From the NCBI RefSeq assembly GCF_014207985.1, contig NZ_JACHMI010000001.1, positions 10,895,001-10,959,000 of the forward strand: a DNA stretch of 64,000 bases, in the 5' to 3' direction. The stretch comes from Nonomuraea rubra (GTDB taxonomy: Bacteria; Actinomycetota; Actinomycetes; Streptosporangiales; Streptosporangiaceae). The notes beneath the pieces are model-generated. The model worked only from the letters and a program-made list of their open reading frames with translations. It did not search any database and was not told the DNA's origin. Below are positions 48,601-55,854 of this stretch, in pieces; positions within the stretch are counted from its first letter, which is position 1, and the number at the start of each line of letters is the position of its first letter. The translations under genes and the position numbers were made by a program.

Positions 48601-49677
48601 CGCGACCACGCCGACCAGGAACATCGCCACCACGAACCCCTTGGCGGGCAGGTCGCGGCGCGACAGCCCGGCCAGGCCGAGCGCGGCGATCAGGCCGGTG
48701 ACCACGACCATGGTGGCCGAGGTGGCGATCGTGAAGCCGGGCGGCTGCTCGAAGACGCCGCTGAGCGGCAGGTAGCGCACCCAGTCCGAGGCGCCGCGCA
48801 GCACGTTCGTGAGCGAGGTGACGGCCGTGGTGGTGTCGGCGGTCTCGGTGTACGGCAGGAAGTTGAACGCGTACCGGCCCACGAGCAACAGCGGCAGCGA
48901 CCAGAACAGGGTGGCCACCGCGACGGCGCCCGACCACCAGCCGAGCAGCCGCCAGCGCGGCACCGGGCGCGGCCTGGTCACGATGTACAGGACGGGCGCC
49001 ACCAGCACGGCCAGCACGGCGACGGCGTTCACGCCGCCGCACAGCGCCACGGCCAGCGCCGACCTGATGGCCCCGCGGGCCCGCTGGCCGGTCTCGGAGG
49101 CGGTGAGCAGCGGGATGAGAATCCACGGCAGCATCGCGGCGGGCAGCCACTCGATCGAGATCTCGCCGAGGATCGACAGCGTGCGCGGGGCCAGCGCGTA
49201 CGCCAGCGCGGCGACGATCCTGGTGCCCGGCGTGCCGATGCCGAGCTGCCGGCCGAGCCGCTCCACGCCGAGGAAGGCGACGCACATCAGCAGCGTCAGC
49301 CAGAGCCGCTGCGTCACCCACGGCGCGACGCCCGCCAGGTCGCCGAGCGCGAAGAACGGGCCCATCGGGAAGATGTAGCCCGCCACCTGGTTCTGGAGCT
49401 GGCCGAAGTGTTGCAGGTCCCACAGGTGGGCGGCGCGTTCGAGCCAGCCGACCGGGTTGAGCGCCAGGTCCATCTTGGTGTCGGAGATGAGCTGGCCCGG
49501 CTTGGTGGTGAACGCCAGCAGGGCGAAGCCGAGGCAGCACAGCAGCAGCCAGAGCCGGCGCCTGGCGGGCTCGCCCACCGGCCGGCCCGCGCCCGTGCGC
49601 CGCCCGGCCACCAGCTTGTCGGTCGGCAGCAGGGTCGAGGCGCGGGCCTGCCGGCTCCTGGCCGGCCGCTCGGTCAC
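45538..49677 (-). CDS. AftD-like alpha-(1->3)-arabinofuranosyltransferase (GT-C, DUF3367)
   Basis: A 1379-residue membrane glycosyltransferase. The first 450 residues form about ten helices of the GT-C fold, with acidic residues in the first outer loop (ISDTKMDLALNP). Roughly residues 730-800 and 955-1030 are two F5/8-type-C carbohydrate-binding-like domains (GPWAAMDGNVETGWQNDGS, SAFDADGTTTWIPDSDD), and four further helices close the protein. Length and order match AftD, which adds alpha-1,3-arabinofuranose branches to arabinan in mycobacteria. The GTG start overlaps the upstream GT4 stop as GTGA and has GGGAGGAG. The host may lack arabinogalactan, so donor and acceptor are open. Confidence 0.88.
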   Translation of the reverse strand: MTERPARSRQARASTLLPTDKLVAGRRTGAGRPVGEPARRRLWLLLCCLGFALLAFTTKPGQLISDTKMDLALNPVGWLERAAHLWDLQHFGQLQNQVAGYIFPMGPFFALGDLAGVAPWVTQRLWLTLLMCVAFLGVERLGRQLGIGTPGTRIVAALAYALAPRTLSILGEISIEWLPAAMLPWILIPLLTASETGQRARGAIRSALAVALCGGVNAVAVLAVLVAPVLYIVTRPRPVPRWRLLGWWSGAVAVATLFWSLPLLLVGRYAFNFLPYTETADTTTAVTSLTNVLRGASDWVRYLPLSGVFEQPPGFTIATSATMVVVTGLIAALGLAGLSRRDLPAKGFVVAMFLVGVVALVAGHASALEPVTAEPVRWLLDGPLAPLRNLRKFDPLVRLALAFGLAHLLVRARIPLRTTAVAAFAALVLPVFNQGLAAPGDFQQVPSHWREAAGWLDENAGDDGVLVVPGAKFAEYVWGRPMDEPLQALSTARWTTRQITPPGSVGLTRLLDAIDQRLTAGHGSAGVTAVLRRLGVRYVLVRNDLNRANLQGAWPSRMYEALRESPGIRWIRAFGDQVGDRDTDDAVNQVDAPFPALDLYEVSGSSDLVSVQPAADALAVRGGPDSLLAMGDLGLLGDGPVLVNGDAGTREAPTVVSDALRLRERSFGEIRSNWSPTLTADSKADFGGVRELDLLEDGWLDETAVAEYHGISGISASSSVADPYAIAGISNPGSGPWAAMDGNVETGWQNDGSTAPQGEWLRVDLAGPMRLPYLDVMFAPDLLLGQAVKRIAVETEAGSLVQDVTRSTDPQRLRVPGGPTTWVRLKVVESTNAGWSYGQRVGIIELSIPGVAAGRTIRLPGEGDVYVMDQGLDARPACMRNPYRWVCNEVALAREGEETGFDRTFSAGSDAAVNVRGTAVLRDPELVDRFTRVRADLTTVTGSSQLSDDAVVSPRSAFDADGTTTWIPDSDDTEPTLTVAWKGKRKVSRIQIGRPSGDQQPLDVIVSGDGGQVRGGRVDERGELTFKAMSTSRLKLRFTPFSKRLQVTELVVPGVDPVGRPADIPLRLACGLGPRIEVNGQVIPTKVAGTHADLLEQRPVQILGCSRAELAQGDNRVRVAGWDPYTIDSLVLGTPPRRPDGVEGSALRGAWSTSTREVTVSAPKDSFLVVNENYNAGWRAQISGKTLKPVRIDGWKQGWELPAGTQGTARLEYLPDRPYRLALLLGLAGIALLALLALASRGPRPEHVRETAAASAARLSRPRAPVVVVLALAFGGWVASWQGMVAVLAAVLVTLLLRARGLPAHWAAAGTFGAATASLAAAMVLRDHGFDVGPLMDQVPQLASAAAVGVLFGQLVTEPARPAAEPELPAEEQVLTGVR

Positions 49678-50780
49678 CGCTCCTCCCAGCCGGGTCCGGG
49701 GTCGGTGCCGCGCATCAGGTCGATGAGGCGTCCGGCACTGTGGTCCCAGGAGAACCGCGCAGCCCATTCCCGACAATTCACGGTATAAGTGTGGTCCAGC
49801 TCGTCGAGTGCCGAGGCAAGGCCCTTCGCCAGCCCAGCGCCGTTGTCAGGGCCTTCAGGCAGCAGCCAGCCCGTCTCGCCGGGCCGTACGGCGTCGCGCA
49901 GCCCGTCCACGTCGAACGCCACCGTCGGCACGCCGAGCGCGGCCGCCTCCAGCACGCTCAGCCCCCACCCCTCGCCCTGCGAGGCGCTCACGTGCAGCCA
50001 CGCCTGCGCGACGAGGCGCGCCTTGTCCTCCTCCGGCAGGTAGCCGTGCAGGATCACGCCCTCGGGCAGCCGGGCCCGCAGCGCGGCCTCCTCGGGGCCG
50101 CGGCCGACGATGTCCACGACCAGGTCGGGCCGGCGCTCGCGCAGCTCGGCGACGGCGTCGAGCAGCAGGTGCACCCGCTTGTGCGCGACGAGCCGGCCGA
50201 GGCAGACGAGCCGAGGAACCGAACTTTTCACGAAATTTCCGGGCTGAGCGATGCTCACCCCGTTCGGCACGATGTGCACGGGGCCGCGCCAGCCGAGCCG
50301 CTCCCGCATGGCCAGCACCGTGGACGGCGACACCGCCACGCTCGCGTGCCGCCGGTAGCTCCACCGCGACACGGGCCCCTCCAGGAACCGGCCGAACGCC
50401 GCCAGCCAGCCCGGCAGGTGCACCCCGAACTGCCGGTCGTGCACGTGGTGCACGACGCAGAGCACGCGGGTGCGCCGCCGTACCACCCAGGGGGTGAAGA
50501 ACGGGATGCCGTTCTGGCAGTCGAGCACCGCGTCGAAACGGCTTCGGCGCAGCAGCAGCCAGCCCAGCACCAGCGGGTAGACGGAGAAGACCCCGCCCAT
50601 CCGCACGAAACGCACCCCCTCCGCGACGTCGCGGCGGCTCTGCCCGGGCGCCCGCGCCGTGACGAAGCACACCTCGTGACCCGCCCGCGCGAAGCGGCGG
50701 GCCAGCTCCCAGGCGAACGTCTCGGCGCCGCCGGCCTGGGGATGCCAGGGGTCACGCCAGTTGACGACAGCGATCTTCAC
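49674..50780 (-). CDS. Glycosyltransferase family 4
   Basis: A 368-residue GT-B enzyme that transfers a sugar from a nucleotide donor, probably to a lipid-linked acceptor at the inner face of the membrane. The N-terminal domain starts KIAVVNWRDPWHPQAGGAETF with the usual glycine-rich loop. The C-terminal donor domain has VPRLVCLGRLVAHKRVHLLL, VDIVGRGPEEAALR and the E-x7-E motif SQGEGWGLSVLEAAALGVPTV. The GTG start overlaps the GT2 stop upstream and its own stop overlaps the AftD-like start, so three glycan genes are coupled by GTGA junctions. Confidence 0.92.
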   Translation of the reverse strand: MKIAVVNWRDPWHPQAGGAETFAWELARRFARAGHEVCFVTARAPGQSRRDVAEGVRFVRMGGVFSVYPLVLGWLLLRRSRFDAVLDCQNGIPFFTPWVVRRRTRVLCVVHHVHDRQFGVHLPGWLAAFGRFLEGPVSRWSYRRHASVAVSPSTVLAMRERLGWRGPVHIVPNGVSIAQPGNFVKSSVPRLVCLGRLVAHKRVHLLLDAVAELRERRPDLVVDIVGRGPEEAALRARLPEGVILHGYLPEEDKARLVAQAWLHVSASQGEGWGLSVLEAAALGVPTVAFDVDGLRDAVRPGETGWLLPEGPDNGAGLAKGLASALDELDHTYTVNCREWAARFSWDHSAGRLIDLMRGTDPGPGWEER

Positions 50781-51583
50781 GGATATCCGACGGGGTCGAG
50801 CGGCGGCTCCCAGGCCGGGTGCGCGGCGGCGGGCCGCGGCCGGGCGTGCAGCCGCAGCCAGATCCGGCCCAGCTCCAGCACGATGCCGAAGGTGTGCCTG
50901 GCCGGGGAGAAGCGCGAGCCCGGCATGTCGCGCCAGCGCACGGGGATCTCCCGCACCGTCGAGCCCCGCTCGACGCAGCGCGCGAGCAGCTCGACGTCGA
51001 ACGCGAAGCCGGGGGTGCGCAGCCGCGCGGCGGTCTCGCGGGCCAGCACGCCGTCGAAGAACTTGAAGCCGCACTGGGTGTCGCTCACGCCGTGCACGAG
51101 CGCGCCCGCCAGCGCGCGGAAGCCGAACGCGCCCAGCTCACGCACCTTGCTGTGCCGGTTCTCGACGTGCGAGCCGAGGTGCGCCCGCGATCCGATCACC
51201 ACGCGCTCGCCGGACAGCAGCAGCCCGAGCGCCACGTCGATGGCGTCGAGGTCGGTGGCCATGTCGGCGTCGCAGAAGCCGACGAAGGGCGCGCTGGTGC
51301 CGAGCAGCCCGGCGCGTACCGCGGCCCCCTTGCCGGGGATCGCGCACTGGACGAGGCGGACGGGCACGGTCCCGCGCGGCCAGCTCGTGACGATCTCGGC
51401 CGTACGGTCGGTGCTGTTGTTGTCCACGACGATGACAGAGGTGGGGAACGGCATTCGGGCAAGCTTCGCGCACAGCTGCAGGAGCCCCCCGGGAAGTCGT
51501 CGTTCCTCGTTGTAGGCGGGAATGACGATCTCAAGCAGTGGTGGCCGGCTCGCCCTCTCGTCCCCTTGTGGAGAGGGTGGCAT
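50777..51583 (-). CDS. Glycosyltransferase family 2 (dolichyl-phosphate glucose/mannose synthase-like)
   Basis: A 268-residue GT-A enzyme. LEIVIPAYNEERRLPGGL opens the fold, followed by VIVVDNNSTDRTAEIV, the metal-binding GFCDADMATDLDAID, IGSRAHLGSH and DTQCGFKFFDG. The closest kind is ALG5-like, which loads a sugar onto polyprenyl phosphate; that would make donor for GT-C enzymes such as the AftD-like protein in this operon. It starts 12 bases after the DUF2613-like gene and overlaps the GT4 gene. Confidence 0.9.
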   Translation of the reverse strand: MPPSPQGDERASRPPLLEIVIPAYNEERRLPGGLLQLCAKLARMPFPTSVIVVDNNSTDRTAEIVTSWPRGTVPVRLVQCAIPGKGAAVRAGLLGTSAPFVGFCDADMATDLDAIDVALGLLLSGERVVIGSRAHLGSHVENRHSKVRELGAFGFRALAGALVHGVSDTQCGFKFFDGVLARETAARLRTPGFAFDVELLARCVERGSTVREIPVRWRDMPGSRFSPARHTFGIVLELGRIWLRLHARPRPAAAHPAWEPPLDPVGYP

Positions 51584-51595
51584 GTTCGGCTCGGA

Positions 51596-51730
51596 TTACC
51601 GGTCGCCGTAGTTGTAGAGCGGCTGGTTGACCGGCGTGGCGGTGGCGCCGGTGAAGGTGACGGTGGTGACCGTCGCCACGAGTGCCGCAACGGCGACGCC
51701 GATCATCGCTGCTAAGAGGATCTTGATCAC
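51596..51730 (-). CDS. 44-residue DUF2613-like membrane/secreted peptide
   Basis: A short gene from GTG 51730 to TAA 51596-51598 with AGGAGGAA and a seven-base spacing. The product has one hydrophobic segment (ILLAAMIGVAVAALVATVTT) and ends in PVNQPLYNYGDR. That plan, a helix plus a short tail ending in a YG.R-like motif, matches the small DUF2613 proteins found next to aftD (Rv0236A in M. tuberculosis). It is the first gene of the GT2-GT4-AftD operon. Codon 6 is TTA, rare in such genomes. Its role is unknown; an accessory peptide for the AftD machinery is the simplest guess. Confidence 0.7.
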   Translation of the reverse strand: MIKILLAAMIGVAVAALVATVTTVTFTGATATPVNQPLYNYGDR

Positions 51731-51774
51731 GGGGTTCCTCCTCGAGCGGACATTGGTGCGGGCGCCCCTAAACC

Positions 51775-51804
51775 TAGAACCAATTCTTGCTACTCGGAAG
51801 TAGC
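51775..51804. promoter_or_regulatory. Regulatory palindromes upstream of the glycan operon
   Basis: TAGAACCAATTCTT (51775-51788) resembles the KstR boxes but has ATT for GTT. It is followed at once by GCTACT-CGGA-AGTAGC (51789-51804), a perfect hairpin. Both lie 45-74 bases before the DUF2613-like start. Confidence 0.4.
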
Positions 51805-51840
51805 TAGACGAAATCTTAACAAAGTCGCTGATCAGCGTAC

Positions 51841-53382
51841 CTATCCGGACGGAACCCGCGCCACGGGGCCGTCGAAACGATACAACCGCAGGTCACGGGT
51901 ATCGACCACCACCCTCGCGCTCCGTAGCCACATACCGAACCGCTGCCGCTCTTCACCTGTCCCCGCGTCGACTATCACGTAGCGAAATCCGGCACCCGGC
52001 AGGTTGGGCGAGGCTCCTTCTAGTACGTGTTCTAGCGCCTGGACGCGTGGGTCCTCGCTCCTGACGACCAGATCCCCCACCCGTACGGCGTCGTTGGAGA
52101 CCACCCGCCGCCCCGGCGTCGCGAAGAAGCGCTGCGCGGGATCCAGCACCGCCCGCCCGCCGTTCCACGGGAACTGCCGGTACGACTCGAACGGCAGCAC
52201 CAGCACGTCACCCGGCTCCCGATCGCGCCGGATGACCTCCCGCGCGGCCGTCCACCCCTCCGGGTACGGCACCGCCCCGAGCCGCCCCAGCGACCCCCAC
52301 GCCATGGTCGGCAGCACGGCCACCGGCACCAGCACCAGCGCCGCCACCCACGTCCGGTGGCGCGCCACCCGCTCGGCCAGCAGCCCCAGCCCCAGCGCCG
52401 CCACCAGCGCCAGCGGCGCCACGTACTGCTGGGCGTCCCTGAACACCGCGAACCCGCCCCACACCTCCACCACGACCCACCTGAACGCCGCCCGCCCCGG
52501 CTCGCTCACCCCGGCGCACGCCACGGCCAGCCCGATCCCGGCCGCCGCGACCAGCCTCCCCTTGTACGGGACCTCCGAGCGCAGGAAGACGACGACCCCG
52601 ACCAGGGTGAGCGCCAGCCTGGCCACCGCCCCGACGACGCTCTCGTACCCGGGCGGAACCGCGTACAGGTTCCAGATCCCGCCCAGCGACAGCAGGCTCC
52701 CCACCGTCCCGAACGGAGTGTCGGCCCTGGCCGCGAAGGCGTCCACGCCGGCGGGATCGCCCTCGATGCCCTGGGGCCGCAGCGCCGTCGGGATCAGCCA
52801 CGGCAGGCTGAACACCGCCAGCACCGCCACCACCCGGACCAGCACGTCCCGCCGCGCCAGGGGAAGCGCCGTGAGAGCGGTCACCGTCATCGCCGCGAAC
52901 CCGCCCACCGCCGCCGGCAGCACCGACAGCACCACCCTGCGCCCCGACCAGACGGCCCGCACCACCCACGGCAGCCCCGCGTACCCGAGCAGCAGCGCCC
53001 ACTGCCCGATCAGCAGCCGCTCGGCCACGTACGGGTTCCACACGTAGAACGCCCCCGCCACCAGCCTCGGCCCCAGCGACTGCGACGGCGTCAGCAGCGC
53101 CGCCCCGGAGCAGCCCAGCACGAAGATCCCCAGCAGGATCCCCTTCTGCACCAGCTCGGCGGGCAGCACCTGCGCCAGCGCGGTCACCACGGCGTCGCTC
53201 GGCACCACCCGGGCCGCGCCGCCCGCCAGCCCGAACGTGAACCGCGAGAACGCCGGATCCGGCACGAACACCATGTCCTGGAGCAGCGTGAACCCCCACC
53301 CCAGGGCCGGCCCGAGCGCCAGGCAGCCCAGCGCCAGCCCGAGGAGGGCGGCGGCGAGCCCGGCTCGGGCGGTGTGCGGCAT
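51841..53382 (-). CDS. Polytopic membrane protein, GT-C-like, unknown function
   Basis: A 513-residue protein with about ten hydrophobic helices to residue 370 and a soluble end (EVIRRDREPGDVLVLPFESYRQF, GFRYVIVDAGTGEERQRFGMWL). The first loop contains LLQDMVFVPDPAF, and the folding pattern looks like a shortened AftD/GT-C scaffold, including a C-terminal domain often seen in such enzymes. No signature for a known sugar is visible. Position beside the AftD operon suggests an envelope-glycan role, as for the membrane proteins around mycobacterial aftD. It is divergent from the next GT-C-like gene across 86 bases. Confidence 0.75.
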   Translation of the reverse strand: MPHTARAGLAAALLGLALGCLALGPALGWGFTLLQDMVFVPDPAFSRFTFGLAGGAARVVPSDAVVTALAQVLPAELVQKGILLGIFVLGCSGAALLTPSQSLGPRLVAGAFYVWNPYVAERLLIGQWALLLGYAGLPWVVRAVWSGRRVVLSVLPAAVGGFAAMTVTALTALPLARRDVLVRVVAVLAVFSLPWLIPTALRPQGIEGDPAGVDAFAARADTPFGTVGSLLSLGGIWNLYAVPPGYESVVGAVARLALTLVGVVVFLRSEVPYKGRLVAAAGIGLAVACAGVSEPGRAAFRWVVVEVWGGFAVFRDAQQYVAPLALVAALGLGLLAERVARHRTWVAALVLVPVAVLPTMAWGSLGRLGAVPYPEGWTAAREVIRRDREPGDVLVLPFESYRQFPWNGGRAVLDPAQRFFATPGRRVVSNDAVRVGDLVVRSEDPRVQALEHVLEGASPNLPGAGFRYVIVDAGTGEERQRFGMWLRSARVVVDTRDLRLYRFDGPVARVPSG

Positions 53383-53468
53383 CCCGCAATGACATCACAA
53401 CCGGGCCACGGCCATTCCCGTGATCACCTTCGCGTGGTTACGCTCGCCGAGACGGGAGGCTGGGGGCC

Positions 53469-55298
53469 ATGACCGTACAGGGGAGACGATTACGCGGCGG
53501 CGACGCCGTGCTCGCCACCGGGCTGGTGATGGTGGCGGTGCAGCTCGTGTGGAAGTTCGAGCTGGTCAGGCGGACGTACTTCCGCCAGGACGACTTCCAC
53601 TACATCATCAGGGGCCAGGAGAGCGGCTTCACCTGGGACTACCTGATGTGGGTCGACGTGGGCCACCTGCTGCCCGGCGGCTTCGGCATCTCGTGGGCGA
53701 TGGCCCGCCTCGGCGGCTACAACGAACTGCTGGCCCACTCGATGACGATCGCGCTGCAGGCGGGGGCGAGCCTGGCGCTGCTGCGGCTGTTGTGGCTGCT
53801 GTTCGGGGCGCGGCCGGCGATCCTGGTGCCGCTCGGGTTCTACCTGCTGACGCCCATGACGATCCCGTCGCTGTCGTGGTGGGCGGCGGTGCTGGAGACG
53901 CTGCCGCTGCAGCTGGCGCTGCCGATGGCGCTGTCCTCGCACCTCCTGTACGTCAGGAACGGCCGGATCCGGCACGTGGTGGCGGCCTGCGCGTGGACGC
54001 TGTTCGGGCTGGTCTTCTTCGTCAAGGCCGCGTTCATCCCGGTGCTGATGCTGGTGATCACCGCCGGCTGGCTGGCGCCCGGCTGGAAGCGGATGTGGCG
54101 GGCCTGGGTGCCGTACGCGGGGCTGCTGGCCGCGTACTCGTGGGTCTTCTTCACCGGGCTCTTCAGCTCCGTCCAGATCAACAACGAGACGCAGACCCCT
54201 GACCTGCCGGACGCCGGCGTGGCGGGCGAGTTCTTCTGGATGCTGGGCTCCCGCGGCCTGATCCCGTCGGCGCTGGGCGGGCCGTGGCAGTGGCGGCCGA
54301 TCGGGGACGACTACGCGATGGCCGCCCCGCCGGAGCCGCTGGTCTGGGCGGGGCTGGCGGTCGCGGCGGCCGTGGTGGCCGTGTCGGTGCGGTGGCGGCG
54401 GCGGGCCTGGCTGGCGTGGCTGGTGCTGCTCGGCTACTTCCTGCTCGCCGACGTGGTGCCGGTGCTGCTGGGACGGATCGAGCTGCTCGGGCCCGGCATC
54501 CTCGGCTTCGAGCTGCGTTACCTGGCGGCCACCGCCACCGTCGTGGCCATCGTGCTCGGGCTGGCGTTCATCCCGCTGGACGGCGAGGAACGGCCCTGGC
54601 TGCGCCCGCGCACCCGCCTCAGGTGGGCCTGGGCACCGCTCGCCGCCGCCGTCACGGCCGGCTCGGTCTGGTCGGTGGCCGCGTACGCCGACCGCCCGCT
54701 CGGCGGCACCGTCCGCGACTACGTCGAAACGGCCAGGCTGGCGCTCTCCCGCGTGCCGGAGGGCACGACCGTGCTCGACACGCACGTGCCGCCCGGGGTC
54801 GCCGCCGCCGCCTTCTTCCACGACTACGCCCTGCACTCCAGGCTCCTCGGGGTGCCGGACCCGTGGCCGGTGACGTGGATGCGCGAGCTGTCCGGCCCCG
54901 TGCAGCAGCCGCTGACGTTCGACGAGCGGGGGCGCCTGCGCCCGGTCGCCATCCAGGGCCTGCGCGTCCCACAGCGCGGGCCCTGCGTGCCCGTCGGTCC
55001 GGACGAGGTCCGCTTCCGCCTCCCGGGCCGGCTCCCCGGCGGCGCGTACACCGCGCAGATCACCTACCTGAACAGCGCCGAGACCACCCTGTCGGTGCGG
55101 CTCGGGCTCGGTGTCACGCAGGTCCGCGCCGGCAAGGACCTCGGCAGGACGTTCGCCCGGATCCCCGGCGAGGGCGCCGAACTGGCCCTCCGCACCACCG
55201 GCTCCGGCCCGCCGGCCTGCGTCGGCGAGATCAGGATCGGCCACCCCGTCCCCGACAAGGACGGCACGGCCATCCCTCCGAGCCCGCTGAAAAGCTAG
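53469..55298 (+). CDS. Polytopic membrane protein, GT-C-like, unknown function
   Basis: A 609-residue protein with about eleven hydrophobic helices over residues 15-420 and a beta-rich outer domain at the end (GGAYTAQITYLNSAETTLSVRLG, GEGAELALRTTGSGPPACVGEIRIG). The first outer loop has RQDDFHYIIRG, an acidic pair where GT-C glycosyltransferases bind metal or lipid-phosphate donor. No specific family name comes to mind. Placed divergent from another GT-C-like gene and next to the AftD operon, it probably handles lipid-linked sugars on the outer face. Confidence 0.75.
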   Translation: MTVQGRRLRGGDAVLATGLVMVAVQLVWKFELVRRTYFRQDDFHYIIRGQESGFTWDYLMWVDVGHLLPGGFGISWAMARLGGYNELLAHSMTIALQAGASLALLRLLWLLFGARPAILVPLGFYLLTPMTIPSLSWWAAVLETLPLQLALPMALSSHLLYVRNGRIRHVVAACAWTLFGLVFFVKAAFIPVLMLVITAGWLAPGWKRMWRAWVPYAGLLAAYSWVFFTGLFSSVQINNETQTPDLPDAGVAGEFFWMLGSRGLIPSALGGPWQWRPIGDDYAMAAPPEPLVWAGLAVAAAVVAVSVRWRRRAWLAWLVLLGYFLLADVVPVLLGRIELLGPGILGFELRYLAATATVVAIVLGLAFIPLDGEERPWLRPRTRLRWAWAPLAAAVTAGSVWSVAAYADRPLGGTVRDYVETARLALSRVPEGTTVLDTHVPPGVAAAAFFHDYALHSRLLGVPDPWPVTWMRELSGPVQQPLTFDERGRLRPVAIQGLRVPQRGPCVPVGPDEVRFRLPGRLPGGAYTAQITYLNSAETTLSVRLGLGVTQVRAGKDLGRTFARIPGEGAELALRTTGSGPPACVGEIRIGHPVPDKDGTAIPPSPLKS

Positions 55299-55486
55299 CC
55301 GCGCAACAACCCAGCGCCCTCATGCGGGGGTCGCCCAACGGCGAGCTGCGACAGCGTCACCCCGAGCCGGGTGCCGAGCCGGGTGCCGAGCCGGGCGCCG
55401 AGCCAGCCTGGCCATCGGCCCGAACCTGGCCCACGTGCTCGCCCTGCGCCTGCCTGAGCAGGCCGCCCAGCCTGCCCATGCGGCGT
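55299..55486. other. Non-coding stretch with a 12-base GC repeat
   Basis: Contains CCGAGCCGGGTG repeated about 3.6 times (55362-55405), then a GC-rich lead into the 26-base array. No accepted gene. Confidence 0.6.
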
Positions 55487-55760
55487 CGCCGCAGGCCGGC
55501 CGCTTGGCGGGCCGCCGCAAGTCGCCTGCTTGGCAGATCGCTGCAGGCCGACCACTTAAGCGAGCCGCCGCAGGCCAGCCGCTTAGCGGATCGCTGCGGC
55601 CGACCACTTAGCGGGCCGCCGCCGCAGGCCAGCCGCTTAGCGGATCGCTGCGGCTGACCGCTTGGCAGGTCGTCGCGGGCCGACCGCTTAGCGGCCCGCA
55701 GGTCACCTGCCTGGCAGGTCGCCGCCTGCCGACCGCTTAGCGGGTCGCCGCAGGCTGACC
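55487..55760. repeat. Degenerate ~26-base tandem array, about 10.5 units, each with a small hairpin
   Basis: Units start at 55487, 55513, 55539, 55566, 55592, 55617, 55646, 55671, 55697, 55720 and a partial at 55746; lengths are 23-29 bases. Each begins CGCYGC and most contain a CCGCTTAGCGG-like stem-loop (exact in units 4, 6, 8 and 10). Unit length is not a multiple of three and both strands lack a ribosome site, so I regard it as non-coding. Confidence 0.85.
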
Positions 55761-55775
55761 CGCGCGGGGGCCGCG

Positions 55776-55833
55776 CCCCTCGCCCCTTCCCCTCAAGGAC
55801 CGCAGCGAAGTGCGGCGGGGAAGGGGCGAGGGG
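55776..55833. terminator. Long two-way hairpin
   Basis: A perfect 17-base-pair stem (55776-55792 with 55817-55833) encloses a 24-base loop that itself can pair (CCGCA and TGCGG). It lies 21 bases past the acyl-CoA dehydrogenase stop and serves as a terminator for the convergent genes. Confidence 0.75.
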
Positions 55834-55854
55834 GCAAGGATGTGGCGACGGGCC

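Noticed and set aside
55487..55760. Possible CRISPR array
   Set aside because: Repeats are contiguous and degenerate with no unique spacers of constant length, and no cas genes are near.
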